From: Methanomicrobiales archaeon HGW-Methanomicrobiales-1
GTDB lineage: Archaea > Halobacteriota > Methanomicrobia > Methanomicrobiales > Methanospirillaceae
Length of the DNA stretch: 64,000 nucleotides
Direction of reading: 5' to 3'
NCBI GenBank assembly: GCA_002839675.1
Contig: PGYM01000002.1
Coordinates: forward strand, 62,001 to 126,000
The notes under the pieces are model-generated. The model worked only from the letters and a program-made list of their open reading frames with translations. It was not told where the DNA came from and searched no databases. A program made the position numbers and the translations under genes. Shown piece after piece: positions 1 through 9,126 of the stretch (positions are counted from its first letter, which is position 1; each line of letters starts with the position of its first letter).

Positions 1-57
1 CTCGGCAATGGGGAACAAATATAATCAAGTTATTTAGATACCGAACTATTAAAAGAT

Positions 58-1485
58 ATGAATACCCCTTCTGCCGAAAAGATCCTTCACCCACTTGCGA
101 CAAAAAATACCGGTCATCACATTACCAGAAAAAATCCTGAACATAAAAAAGATACCGGAAAACAACATTTCCACGATGAAAGAACTGATTTTCAAAGAGA
201 TCGTGATAGGATCTTGTATTCTCAAGCATTTCGCAGGTTAATTCATAAAACTCAAGTGTGTTTTACCGGGGAAATGAATGAAAATATCCGGACGCGTCTG
301 ACTCACACACTTGAAGTAGCTCAAATCGCTCGAAGTATCGCTCGTCAGATACATGCAAATGAGGATCTCGCAGAGGCAATAGCACTCGGACATGACGTAG
401 GTCATACCCCATTCGGGCATTCCGGTGAGAAAGTCCTGTCTGACATCCTAGATGGAACTGACATAAAAATAAAAAATGATTTCAAACTTGATCCAGAGCA
501 ACTAAAAATCGGATTCAAACATAATTTTCAAAGCGTGCGTGTTTTAATGAAATTAGAAGAGGGATATGGGGAATCGGGCGGACTGAATCTCACGTATCCC
601 GTTCTTGAAGGGATCTTGAAACACACGACAATTTATCCAAAAAATTCGAAGGGAAAGACCCCCGTCTATTATTATCAAATTGTAACTGATGAGGCATTAT
701 TTATTGATCTGCCCTTCTCGGCAACATTAGAAGGACAAATCGTAGCATTAGCTGATGAGATTGCCCAAAAGTGCCATGATGTGGAAGATGCAATTGTTGG
801 GGATTTTGACAGCAGAAAGATCATTTTAGCGCATCTTGAAGATATGGTAAATCAAGGACTTTTGAAAGGCATCGAAAGTCAGGATTGTATTGGAACCTCT
901 AACGGTAAGGCGTTCATCAAGCCAGATCACATAAAACAATTTACCAGCTGGATTATCGGAAAAATAATTTTAGATTCTGTAGAGGAAATTAGCAAAAATA
1001 TGGATAAGTATGTGGAAAAAAAATCTGAAGATAAGCGGGTCTCTGATTGGTATCCAATCACTGAGGCACTTGCGACCGCCAAAGTCCTGAATGGGAATAA
1101 AGTGTTTGAAAGATTAATAGAAATTCAGAAACATTTTGTAATAAATAATCAAAAAATTGATCGAGAGGATGGCAAGTCTCGATTCATATTAAGACGGATA
1201 TTAAAAGCATATTTGACAAATCCCCGTCAATTGGATGATTCCGTTCTAAAAAAATATACAAAAATTTGTGAGTTGAAGGGATTGAAAGATGAAATCGAAA
1301 AAATGAGTATGAAAACTAAAAATATTCGCTATCTTGACAGTAAAATTTTTGAAACTTACAAAGATGAAATAATCAGAGATAATCATTTTCAAAGAATATT
1401 ATGTGATTACATATCTTCGATGACTGATGTTTTTGCAGTTTCCGAGTACCAAAAATTATACAGTGGTGATAGGATTGGAGAATGA
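58..1485 (+). CDS. dGTPase-family HD-domain triphosphohydrolase
   Basis: A 475-residue protein of the deoxyguanosinetriphosphate triphosphohydrolase family, which cleaves dNTPs to the nucleoside and triphosphate. The HD metal-site pattern is visible: His83 in a TRLTHTLEV segment, His112-Asp113 in [11 protein letters not shown], and a distal Asp near residue 233 (LADEIAQ). The N-terminal YSQAFRRL segment is also typical of the family. The gene is clearly richer in A+T than everything downstream, with many AAA, ATT and TTA codons, which suggests recent acquisition. Some dGTPases are known to deplete dNTPs during phage infection. A defence role here is inference only, helped by the neighbouring toxin-antitoxin pair. 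A housekeeping nucleotide-pool role is the alternative. Confidence 0.9.
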   Translation: MNTPSAEKILHPLATKNTGHHITRKNPEHKKDTGKQHFHDERTDFQRDRDRILYSQAFRRLIHKTQVCFTGEMNENIRTRLTHTLEVAQIARSIARQIHANEDLAEAIALGHDVGHTPFGHSGEKVLSDILDGTDIKIKNDFKLDPEQLKIGFKHNFQSVRVLMKLEEGYGESGGLNLTYPVLEGILKHTTIYPKNSKGKTPVYYYQIVTDEALFIDLPFSATLEGQIVALADEIAQKCHDVEDAIVGDFDSRKIILAHLEDMVNQGLLKGIESQDCIGTSNGKAFIKPDHIKQFTSWIIGKIILDSVEEISKNMDKYVEKKSEDKRVSDWYPITEALATAKVLNGNKVFERLIEIQKHFVINNQKIDREDGKSRFILRRILKAYLTNPRQLDDSVLKKYTKICELKGLKDEIEKMSMKTKNIRYLDSKIFETYKDEIIRDNHFQRILCDYISSMTDVFAVSEYQKLYSGDRIGE

Positions 1486-1670
1486 AAAATGCATTTTAAT
1501 TAAATTCTATCCCCTCAATCTAACAAAATAATCGAATATCATTTTCTCACACATCTACACCCTAATTGATCACACACCCTCCCATTTTTTCCCGCACCAT
1601 CCCCGCCCAATCCCCACCTCGTTCCCCATAACCAAAGAAACACCTCCACCAGGTTCCCATAATCTCACAA

Positions 1671-1710
1671 TGAATACATTTTTTACTCAATTGAATACAT
1701 TATGTACTCA
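1671..1710 (+). promoter_or_regulatory. Tandem 19-bp repeats upstream of the MNT gene, probable operator
   Basis: Two 19-bp direct repeats, at 1671-1689 and 1692-1710, begin TGAATACATT and end TACTCA. They differ at 2 of 19 positions and start 21 bp apart, two helical turns. The second contains the palindrome TACATTATGTA and touches the start codon at 1710. The first contains an A/T run placed where a TATA box would be for a leaderless transcript. Binding by the module's own winged-helix protein (autoregulation) is inferred from position and symmetry. Confidence 0.55.
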
Positions 1711-2276
1711 TGCTCGAAGCGCTCATCTCCTCAAAGACCCGGGTGAAACTCCTCACCCTGTTCCTGCTCAACCCGGAGAGCGAGTATTATATCCGCGAGA
1801 TAGTGCGGATGACTAAAGAGAATTACAATGCCGTGCGCCGGGAACTGGCAAACCTCGAAGCTTTCGGTCTCATTGCGGGACAGAAGAAAGGAAACCAGCA
1901 GTACTACACGGTCAACCGGGATTTTTTCCTGTACAGCGATCTGCAGAAGATCGTGCTGAAGACCGAAGGGATTGCAAAAATTATCAGGGACGATCTCACG
2001 GAGCTCCCCGGCATCGATTGCATGTTCATCTTTGGATCTTTTGCGCAGGGAACCGCAGGTGCAAAAAGCGATATCGATCTTTTTATCGTGGGCGATGTGG
2101 ACGAAAATTCCCTGATCCCCCGCATCCATACCGGCGAACAGAAAACCAACCGGGAGATCAACTACACGCTCATGCATCGCGATGAATTCAGAAAACGAAA
2201 AGAGTCCGGAGATCCTTTCGTAAAGAATGTAATGCATGAGCCCAAGATACAGATCATCGGAACCTGCGATGATTGA
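1710..2276 (+). CDS. Winged-helix/MNT-type nucleotidyltransferase, putative antitoxin
   Basis: 188 residues in two parts. Residues about 1-75 form a winged-helix DNA-binding domain (YYIREIVRMT, then a recognition segment and wing). Residues about 105-165 form a minimal nucleotidyltransferase domain with the motif GSFAQGTAGAKSDIDLF, whose two Asp residues bind metal. It overlaps the following HEPN gene by 8 bp, the usual arrangement of MNT/HEPN toxin-antitoxin pairs. In known pairs the MNT partner modifies the HEPN toxin with AMP. The fused DNA-binding domain suggests that it also represses its own promoter through the repeats just upstream. Confidence 0.85.
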   Translation: MLEALISSKTRVKLLTLFLLNPESEYYIREIVRMTKENYNAVRRELANLEAFGLIAGQKKGNQQYYTVNRDFFLYSDLQKIVLKTEGIAKIIRDDLTELPGIDCMFIFGSFAQGTAGAKSDIDLFIVGDVDENSLIPRIHTGEQKTNREINYTLMHRDEFRKRKESGDPFVKNVMHEPKIQIIGTCDD

Positions 2277-2685
2277 GGATCTTGAACGGGAAGGACTCAT
2301 AAAAAAACTTCCCGTGGACCGGAAGAAAATAACGGACGCAATCGCTCTTGCACACCGGGATGTGACTACCTCCCGGCTTCTTCTTTCAAGCGACTGCGAC
2401 TGGGCCTACACCATCGCGTACAATGCCGTTCTCCAGGCCGGCCGGGCCCTGATGTTTGCCCACGGTTACCGGCCGGACGGAGCGAACCAGCATATAGCAG
2501 TAGTAAAATTCGCCCAATTGTATCTCGATGAAAAAGATTCGGTCGTATTCGACCGGATGCGGCGCAAACGGCATAGTTCAGTGTACGATACTGCGGGTGC
2601 GATATCAGAGGCAGAAGCAGAATTCGCCGTGGACCAGGCAGACCTTCTCTTACACACAATCGAAGCTCTCATCGAAAAAATCTGA
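2269..2685 (+). CDS. HEPN-domain protein, putative RNase toxin
   Basis: 138 residues from the ATG at 2269, which overlaps the stop of the MNT gene. An upstream in-frame ATG at 2236 would extend it deep into that gene and is less likely. The protein is mostly helical. The segment DRMRRKRHSSVYD contains an Arg and a His five residues apart, which matches the R-x4-6-H motif of HEPN ribonucleases, and a nearby Tyr. Its pairing with a nucleotidyltransferase marks it as the likely toxin of a type VII-like module. Toxicity and the modified residue are not shown by the sequence. Confidence 0.8.
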   Translation: MIEDLEREGLIKKLPVDRKKITDAIALAHRDVTTSRLLLSSDCDWAYTIAYNAVLQAGRALMFAHGYRPDGANQHIAVVKFAQLYLDEKDSVVFDRMRRKRHSSVYDTAGAISEAEAEFAVDQADLLLHTIEALIEKI

Positions 2686-2964
2686 TATTTTATTGTCACC
2701 GTCATTTTTCCAATAGTTCACACGTTCGCAGTCATGGAAAATGAGAGCAGGACTAAAAAACAAGGGATTCCCCGGATGGACAGACCTGAACCAGGCGCGG
2801 CTACATTTCCCTGCCTGCGAATTCTGAAATACTCAGGTGAAGAACAATGAATAACATTGCACATGCATGCATACCCGGATGAAACGCCGGGAAAATCGTG
2901 AGGCATCAGCCGAAATGACCGATAATGCCAGATCGTTTGCTCTCATGCGAAAAGGTGCTCCCCC

Positions 2965-3930
2965 ATGACCAATGAACAACTCACCGCATACTACCAATCA
3001 ATCAAGAGCATCCTCCTCACCAATAATTTCACCATCGAGTCCTGCAAACCCATAAATTTTGGCCTTCAGTTCAGCATCTCCCGTGAGGATAAGAGCGGCA
3101 TTATCCGGCTGTACCAGCGCAAGAATGGAAAATTCACGCTCGATTATTCCCCGCTGAAAGATCCGGAACTCCTGCACAGCGTGAAACAATTGCTGGAGAA
3201 GATTCACGCGCCCGCCAGTTCTCCGGAAAAAATCCCGGTTCCACCCGGTACATCCGGCTCTGCCTATGATGTCGGGTATCCCGTCATCGGCACCGATGAA
3301 TCGGGCAAGGGGGATTACTTCGGCCCCCTCGTCTGCGCAGCGGTCTGCGTGGATGAAACGACTGCGGGGGAACTGCGAGCAGCGGGCGTCCGGGACAGCA
3401 AGACCTGCAGTGACCGGGAGATTAAGGAACTCGCGGAAAAGATTAAGCAACTCTGCGCCGGGAAATTCGAGATCATCGAGATCTCACCGGAGAAATACAA
3501 CCGGCTCTACGAGCAGATGAGAACTGAAGGAAAAAATCTGAACACGCTGCTCGCGTGGGGGCATGCGAAGGCCATCGAGGAACTGCTGCAAAAAGTTGAC
3601 TGCGGAACAGCACTCGCCGACCAGTTCGCAGACAAACGCTTCATCCTCGGAAAACTCCAGCAGAAGGGCCGGACCATCCGGCTGATCCAGATGCACCGGG
3701 CAGAGCAGAACATCGCGGTCGCGGCTGCATCGATCCTGGCCCGGGCACGATTCATCGAGAAGATTGCGTCACTGTCAAAGAAGTACTCGATGACGTTTCC
3801 GCTCGGGGCATCGGCTGCGGTCATCCAGGCCGGGAAACAATTCATGGAAAAGAACGGTCTTCCGGGTTTACCGCTTGTTGCAAAGATGCACTTCCGGACA
3901 ACAGAAGAAGTATTAGGAAAAGAGCATTGA
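2965..3930 (+). CDS. rnhC: Ribonuclease HIII
   Basis: 321 residues. It has an N-terminal TBP-like substrate-binding region (about 1-85) followed by a type 2 RNase H catalytic domain starting at VIGTDESGKGDYFGPL. The Gly after Asp-Glu and the later AVAAASILARARF segment are characteristic. The enzyme cuts the RNA strand of RNA/DNA hybrids. The length fits RNase HIII, and the N-terminal domain separates it from RNase HII. RNase HIII is mainly a bacterial (Firmicutes) enzyme and uncommon in archaea, so lateral origin is plausible. It stands alone between intergenic gaps. Confidence 0.88.
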   Translation: MTNEQLTAYYQSIKSILLTNNFTIESCKPINFGLQFSISREDKSGIIRLYQRKNGKFTLDYSPLKDPELLHSVKQLLEKIHAPASSPEKIPVPPGTSGSAYDVGYPVIGTDESGKGDYFGPLVCAAVCVDETTAGELRAAGVRDSKTCSDREIKELAEKIKQLCAGKFEIIEISPEKYNRLYEQMRTEGKNLNTLLAWGHAKAIEELLQKVDCGTALADQFADKRFILGKLQQKGRTIRLIQMHRAEQNIAVAAASILARARFIEKIASLSKKYSMTFPLGASAAVIQAGKQFMEKNGLPGLPLVAKMHFRTTEEVLGKEH

Positions 3931-4044
3931 AGTTGCGGTGTTGCGGAGATCAACGGGAGATCCGTTGCCCGTATCCAGTGCCTGCCAGCCCGGGGCCCGT
4001 TCTTTCCTTTAAGGGAAAAGCAGGTCTCTTCCGGACAGGAAAAA

Positions 4045-4350
4045 TTATTTTATATTTTTAACCGTTTTATCCACTTCGGATTTTACCCGGCTGATGATAT
4101 CATCAAAGGATTTCTGGATCTGCGTTTGCGTATCCTTAATGGTTTTTTCAATGTACTGCTTTCCCTCTTCGGTTGTTACGAGGTCATGGGTAACTTTCAT
4201 CACATCATCAACGGATGATATGACGGACTTTGTCGCCTCGGCAAACCTCTTGTCAATGACGTTTCCATCAGTCACGGTCGCCACTGGTTCGCTCTCCACT
4301 ACCCAGATTCCTTTTTCAAAGTGTCCTTTTTGTTCGGTCATGTTCTTCAC
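4045..4350 (-). CDS. Small conserved-looking hypothetical, helical
   Basis: Up to 101 residues if translation starts at the GTG at 4350, or 98 from the ATG at 4341. An AAGGA-type ribosome-binding site lies a few bases before the GTG. The protein is highly charged and predicted helical, with an N-terminal WVVESEPVATVTDG segment and an amphipathic C-terminal half rich in Lys, Asp and Ile. No enzyme motif, signal or membrane segment is seen. I do not recognise the family. It is kept because its start signals and composition are protein-like. Confidence 0.5.
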   Translation of the reverse strand: MKNMTEQKGHFEKGIWVVESEPVATVTDGNVIDKRFAEATKSVISSVDDVMKVTHDLVTTEEGKQYIEKTIKDTQTQIQKSFDDIISRVKSEVDKTVKNIK

Positions 4351-5033
4351 GTATTTCCTTAATTGAAATCGGTTTTCCTTATAATTAAAATACCGACATA
4401 AAGTTTTGATCAGGTCCCGGGACCATAAGGGCAGTCCTTTAGCTCAGGAGAGTTTTTTTTAATGACGCTCTTTTGGGTTGCAGCACGGGTGACCTTTTGC
4501 CCATTACGCCGGATGCACCCCTGCCCACAGGTAATCTTTTTTTGTCCCCTCCGTGAAATTTTTACGGGAAAAATCCTGCTGGACTGGATCTTAAATACAC
4601 CGTCGTATTCGCCGACGAAGCGAGCATTCCGCGGTGTATATTCTACCAGTTTGATAGGTTTTTCAGGTTTTTAACAAAAATCTATGCTTATGCAGTAAAT
4701 CCGACAAATTCATAATATTCATATACCCCTTTGTTTCCACTGGAGACTTCACCGGAGAACTGCTCTCATCGTACAGTACAATCAGGCATTTTTGTGCAGT
4801 AGTGCACTGAATATTTCCGGCTCGAAATTGCCCGTACTGGATCGATATCCACCACAACTTGCCGGATATTGAGAACGTTTAACTTTTTTTCAAAGGTGCC
4901 TGCCAGTAACACAGGCCGCAGCCGGATACCGGAAAGAGAATGTTCAGTCCGGAGTGATTTCGCAGTCCATAACCGCTTCATGGAACCCGGCGGGTTTGAT
5001 TACCCTTCCAGAACAATGCTCTCATTAGTTGTT
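4351..5033. other. 683-bp region with hairpin and repeat copy
   Basis: No convincing gene. The minus-strand promoter of the preceding small gene lies at the left. A perfect 8-bp inverted repeat, ATACACCG (4595-4602) with CGGTGTAT (4632-4639), encloses a smaller TCGT/ACGA stem. A minus-strand copy of a repeat shared with 5867-5910 lies at about 4709-4752. The remaining open frames look like chance. Confidence 0.5.
4709..4752 (-). repeat. Inverted-pair repeat, left copy
   Basis: Read on the minus strand this segment runs CTCCAGTGGAA, then AAAGGGGTATAT, then a run ending AATTTGTCGGA. The same blocks occur in the same order on the plus strand at 5867-5910, with only a few mismatches. The two copies face each other on either side of the methyltransferase gene. 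Both read as a similar short peptide (KGYMNIMNL against KGYINFINL), so they may be remnants of one small gene or a dispersed element. Confidence 0.6.
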
Positions 5034-5711
5034 ATGGAGCAGATCAAGCGAGCTTTTGACGCGACCGCATCCCGGTATGATGGGCAACGAAAATGGATTA
5101 TTCCCGAGATGGACGACTATTACAGCGCAGCAGTCTGGGCTGCGGAATGTAAAAACCCGTGCCCGGCTATTCTTGACATCGGCGCAGGTACCGGCCTTCT
5201 GTCAGCGCTCATGACCCGGAAATTCCCGGACGCTCAACTCACGCTGGTCGACCTTTCTGAATCCATGCTCAGCATCGCTCAGGAGCGGTTCGCTGATCGT
5301 AAGAATGTCAGGTATATTACCGGCGATTATAGCAGCGTGGACTTTGCCGGCCGCTATGACCTGATCTGTTCAGCACTCTCCATTCACCATCTCGGGCATG
5401 AGGACAAATACCGGTTGTACCGGAAAATCTACAATGCGCTGAATCCCGGAGGCATGTTCGTAAACGCCGACCAGGTACTGGGCGAGACTGCGGCCATCAA
5501 CCGGCGCTACATGAATTACTGGGACGAATTTCTGGTGCCGTGCCCGCTTTCAACTGAAGATAAGAAGCAGATGTTGTACCGGCGGGATACTTTCGACAAG
5601 AACGAGAAACTCTCGGTGCAGCTCGGTTGGATGGCGGACTGCGGGTTTAGCGAGATCGATTTAATATACAAAAACCGGCTGTTCGTTGTTTTTACGGGAA
5701 GAAAGGACTAA
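5034..5711 (+). CDS. Class I SAM-dependent methyltransferase
   Basis: 225 residues from the ATG at 5034; the open frame continues upstream to 4869 but conserved sequence begins here. An alternative ATG is at 5016. Motif I is ILDIGAGTGLLSAL, followed by an acidic strand end (LTLVDLSESML) and motif IV (YDLICSALSIHHL). It therefore binds S-adenosylmethionine in a Rossmann fold. The substrate cannot be read from the sequence. The gene stands alone, flanked by an inverted pair of related repeats. Confidence 0.8.
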   Translation: MEQIKRAFDATASRYDGQRKWIIPEMDDYYSAAVWAAECKNPCPAILDIGAGTGLLSALMTRKFPDAQLTLVDLSESMLSIAQERFADRKNVRYITGDYSSVDFAGRYDLICSALSIHHLGHEDKYRLYRKIYNALNPGGMFVNADQVLGETAAINRRYMNYWDEFLVPCPLSTEDKKQMLYRRDTFDKNEKLSVQLGWMADCGFSEIDLIYKNRLFVVFTGRKD

Positions 5712-5866
5712 ATTAAAGTTCAATCAAGTCGAGCGCTAAAACAATCGCCTCATTCAATAGATACAGCAACGTTTCCAGTCCATAACAAAAAACAACGGAT
5801 CCAAACAACGAGCTCATAAAAACCAGTTAAATTCTGTAAAGGGCTATCGGAGTTACAGGTCGTTCA

Positions 5867-5910
5867 CTCCAGTGGAAGGAAAGGGGTATATCAATTTTAT
5901 TAATTTGCCG
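5867..5910 (+). repeat. Inverted-pair repeat, right copy
   Basis: Plus-strand copy of the element at 4709-4752: CTCCAGTGGAA, AAAGGGGTATAT and a run ending AATTTGCCGGA in the same order. It sits about 160 bp downstream of the methyltransferase stop codon. Confidence 0.6.
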
Positions 5911-6210
5911 GAATGTTCCGATACAAAAGATACTTTCCCGGAATTAAAAAATCGTGGAAAAATGAGCGTTTTTTTTCTCCCCGGTACGGGCTTTTTTTAC
6001 ATTCGCACAGGTGATAACCATGCAATGCGATCGGGAAAAACGGTTCAACCAATCCTGCTGCCGGAAAATCCTTTGAAAACGTGGATCTCTGCTTTTTTTA
6101 TGGATCAAACCTGGCTCGCACCGGTGAAGTGGACAGGAAAATAGTGCCTCTGATGTCCTCTTCTGTGCAACAGGTTGCAAAAAACAGCAGCAAAATTCCT
6201 GAAAAACGGG

Positions 6211-6235
6211 CTATAAACCACGGGCTGGTTTATAG
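6211..6235. repeat. Perfect 10-bp inverted repeat, 5-base loop
   Basis: CTATAAACCA and TGGTTTATAG are separated by CGGGC. It may be an operator or an RNA hairpin. It carries TATAAA on both strands, so it could overlap a promoter. It does not end in a T run, so it is not a standard terminator. Confidence 0.6.
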
Positions 6236-6354
6236 TAAAGGGGATAGTAATCTGCATGACCGCAGGGTTGGACCGGCTATCCATCGGAGGGTAATGCATT
6301 CGCAGGTACCACGTTCGGTCCCGGTGATATCAATTAAATAAAAGAAATTTCTGT

Positions 6355-6981
6355 TTATCGCCGCTGTGCAGTCATCAGGAAGATGGTGAAATTCCGGGGT
6401 TTGCCCGTGCGGGAGGAGATCTTATGAATCGTGGCGGCATCGCTGAACCGGACGGAATCAAACCCGGCCGCTTCGAAAACCTGCTGCAGGTTCTTCCGGT
6501 CAATGCCATCGTGCTCCGCAATGCCGGATGCTTCGTGGAACTCCCCCATATCGGGATCGAGATCGGCAATCGCAATTCTCCCGCCGGGTTGCAGGAGTTC
6601 GTAAAATGTCCGGGCCGCAGCAGCAGTATCCCTGACATGGTGAAGGGTCATCGAACTCACGATCGCATCAAACGCCGGAAGCCCGGCAATATCCTGGCCG
6701 ATGCTCCATTCCCGCGGTTCGATCGTAGTGATGCCATCGGCCGTAAGTTTTTCTTTGAGCACCTCCAGCATGCCTTTTGCCGAATCAACCGCGATGATCC
6801 TGTTTACCCGGGGTGCGATCCGCAGCGCAATATTTCCGGTGCCGGTACCATAATCCATCACCAGCTCAGTCCCATCAGGGTGTAGTTCGTTGATCATGGC
6901 ATCGGCAATTGTTCCTGCCATCTGCACCCGCCCGGGATCCTTGTCCCAGACCACGGCCTTTGTATCAAAATATCCGGTCAT
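6355..6981 (-). CDS. Class I SAM-dependent methyltransferase
   Basis: 208 residues from the ATG at 6981; a TTG two codons upstream is possible. Motif I is LVMDYGTGTGNIAL, the next strand ends IIAVDSAKGML, and motif IV is FDAIVSSMTLHHV, followed by LLQPGGRIAIADLDPD. These mark an S-adenosylmethionine Rossmann methyltransferase related to UbiE/Methyltransf_11 proteins. The C-terminus (RNFTIFLMTAQ) is typical of small-molecule methylases. The substrate is unknown. It is not closely similar to the other methyltransferase at 5034-5711. Confidence 0.8.
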   Translation of the reverse strand: MTGYFDTKAVVWDKDPGRVQMAGTIADAMINELHPDGTELVMDYGTGTGNIALRIAPRVNRIIAVDSAKGMLEVLKEKLTADGITTIEPREWSIGQDIAGLPAFDAIVSSMTLHHVRDTAAAARTFYELLQPGGRIAIADLDPDMGEFHEASGIAEHDGIDRKNLQQVFEAAGFDSVRFSDAATIHKISSRTGKPRNFTIFLMTAQRR

Positions 6982-7116
6982 TGACAATCACTTTTCCCGT
7001 AAGGGTATTGTACCGGGGATGACATAAAAAAAACCAATCAGGAATGCTACTTTAAAAAAATCCGGTCGTGAACGTTGACCGGCAGGAGGAAAAAAATTGT
7101 ATGGCCATTACCCGGT

Positions 7117-8925
7117 TCACATCTCTATCCGGGTGATTACCCCGTGGATCTTATCTGATGGCAGGGAATAAAACTGGACAAAGTCCGGGGTAAGCCGTTT
7201 GATCGCCCCATACATTATCCAGATTGCCTGCCGGCTGATGATATTTTCGATTCCATAGAAGATCACTCTTTCATCGATCTCGTGTTCCCGCAGGATCTTC
7301 TCAAGGTTGATGACTTCCATATAGCCGGTCGTTACATGGAATGAGTGCAGACCCGGTACGAGATCCTGATCAAATTCGGTTGTTATACCAAAAGGAGCCT
7401 CAGAAATTTTGATCGATACTAAGATATTATCCTCAAAAATGATCTCATCCTTGATGATAGTCCGGAAAATATAGGACGAAATATTGAGGGGATCCCGGGT
7501 GAAAAATACCGCTGTACCTTCAACTTTCTTAAGGGAAGCATATTTTTTCTGGAACTGGGGGAGAAATGTCGCAAGTTCCACCGGTTGTAGTACCGCATGA
7601 AGACGTTCCTGTCCCTTGATGAAGATCAGGATGATAAGCAGGGGGATAGCAGCAATAAACACTGACCAGTACGCCCCACTGGGAAATTTCAGGAAGGCGG
7701 AAAACAAAAATACCCCGTCTACCCCGATTAAAAATAGCGCAATAAGAGTTTTCAGCCGGTCATGCCGCTGGATAAAGATGAGCGTCATCAGGATTGCAGA
7801 GATTGTCATGGTGCCGGTGACTGCGAGCCCATAGGCAGAAGCGAGATTTTCTGAAGTGCCGAAATCCACCATCACGATGATAACAGCAAAGAGCAGCAGC
7901 CAGTTCACCGTATCTATATAAATCTGGGATCGGAGATCGGGGGAGGTGAAATCAATTCGCAACTTGGGCAGGAGGTGGGTTGTCATCCCCTGGTAGACAA
8001 TTGAGAACATTCCGCTGATCATTGCCTGCGATGCGATGACCGTTGCAGCGATACTCAGGACCAGGAAAGGCACGTAAAAAATCACCGACTCGTGTTTGAT
8101 CATGTTGAAGAGCACGGAGTGCACCTCAGGATTGGTGAGCACAAATGCCCCCTGGCCGAGATAACTGATCACCAGTGCGGGAAAAACAAGATACCATGCA
8201 CTGATGATCGGTTCCTTGCCCAGATGCCCCATATCCGCATAGAGGGCTTCACCCCCGGTCACGCAGAGAACTACAGCAGAGAGCACAAAAAATGAGATGA
8301 AGCCGTTTTCCCAAAGAAAGGAGACCGCGTACTGGGGACTGACCGCAAACAGGACTTCCGGTGCTGAAAGAATCGACAGGATTCCGGTGATCGTGAGGGT
8401 CAAAAACCAGATGAGCATGATGGGGCCAAACGCCCATGCAATCCGCTCAGTTCCCCGTTTCTGAATAATAAAAAGCCCGCAGGCAATCACAATGGCAATC
8501 AGGAGAATAAAACTGCTCCCGATTCCCTGAAAACCCGGGATCAGCTGGATACCCTCGACTGCCGAGAGGATGCTGATGGCCGGGGTGATGACCCCGTCTC
8601 CCATGAAAAGGGCAACACCAACGATGGTAAGCAGGGAGACCAAAGAGACCATACGGCTGTTCTTCTTTAAGTAGGAGATGAGAAGGCCTTTTAAAACGAT
8701 AGTCCCGCCTTCGCCTTTGACACCGAGGTGCATCGCAAGCCAGGCGTACTGGACGGTAATGACAAAAAAAAGTGACCAGATGATTAGCGAGAGGAGACCG
8801 AGTACATTTTTTACCGTAGGGAGAATGAAGAGGAGGATGGCTCCCAAGGTATAGATGGGACTGGTGCCGATATCGCCAAAAACAAGCCCAAGGGATTTGA
8901 TGATCTTGGATCCGGCAATTGTCAT
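7117..8925 (-). CDS. kup: KUP/HAK-type potassium transporter
   Basis: 602 residues with about 12 membrane segments and a short soluble C-terminal region. The family signature GDIGTSPIY is at residues 17-25, followed by GEGGTIVLKGLL and MGDGVITPAISILSAVEG. Kup proteins take up K+ by proton symport. The start ATG at 8925 gives the family's usual N-terminus. A PAS/HTH regulator is encoded just downstream on the same strand after about 200 bp. Whether it controls kup is not shown. Confidence 0.93.
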   Translation of the reverse strand: MTIAGSKIIKSLGLVFGDIGTSPIYTLGAILLFILPTVKNVLGLLSLIIWSLFFVITVQYAWLAMHLGVKGEGGTIVLKGLLISYLKKNSRMVSLVSLLTIVGVALFMGDGVITPAISILSAVEGIQLIPGFQGIGSSFILLIAIVIACGLFIIQKRGTERIAWAFGPIMLIWFLTLTITGILSILSAPEVLFAVSPQYAVSFLWENGFISFFVLSAVVLCVTGGEALYADMGHLGKEPIISAWYLVFPALVISYLGQGAFVLTNPEVHSVLFNMIKHESVIFYVPFLVLSIAATVIASQAMISGMFSIVYQGMTTHLLPKLRIDFTSPDLRSQIYIDTVNWLLLFAVIIVMVDFGTSENLASAYGLAVTGTMTISAILMTLIFIQRHDRLKTLIALFLIGVDGVFLFSAFLKFPSGAYWSVFIAAIPLLIILIFIKGQERLHAVLQPVELATFLPQFQKKYASLKKVEGTAVFFTRDPLNISSYIFRTIIKDEIIFEDNILVSIKISEAPFGITTEFDQDLVPGLHSFHVTTGYMEVINLEKILREHEIDERVIFYGIENIISRQAIWIMYGAIKRLTPDFVQFYSLPSDKIHGVITRIEM

Positions 8926-9126
8926 TAATCAGCGATCATTCAATTACCGCTATATACTTTCTGCCAGGGTAAAAAAAGGCAGGAATGGGTGAAAAGAAAG
9001 CGGGTATAGGTAGGCAATGGCAATGAGGAGGCCTGGCAATTTTACCGGAAATTTGGTTTTTATCCCCGCATGATCATCCATGAGCAAAAAAAATAAAATG
9101 ATAACAAAAGGTAACTGAATAAAAAA

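Larger units (their letters stand above)
5712..6354. other. 643-bp region with repeat copy and perfect hairpin
   Basis: No gene that I trust. It contains the right copy of the repeat (5867-5910) and a perfect 10-bp inverted repeat with a 5-base loop at 6211-6235. The 90-codon frame at 5872-6144 begins inside the repeat and looks accidental. Confidence 0.5.

Noticed and set aside
1731-2300. 189-codon minus-strand frame
   Set aside because: It is antisense to the MNT gene, which carries the nucleotidyltransferase motif.
4462-4674. 70-codon plus-strand frame
   Set aside because: It is Cys- and Phe-rich, contains the 4595-4639 hairpin, and has no start signals.
5872-6144. 90-codon plus-strand frame
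   Set aside because: It begins inside the repeat shared with 4709-4752, has no family features or ribosome-binding site, and its later part looks random.
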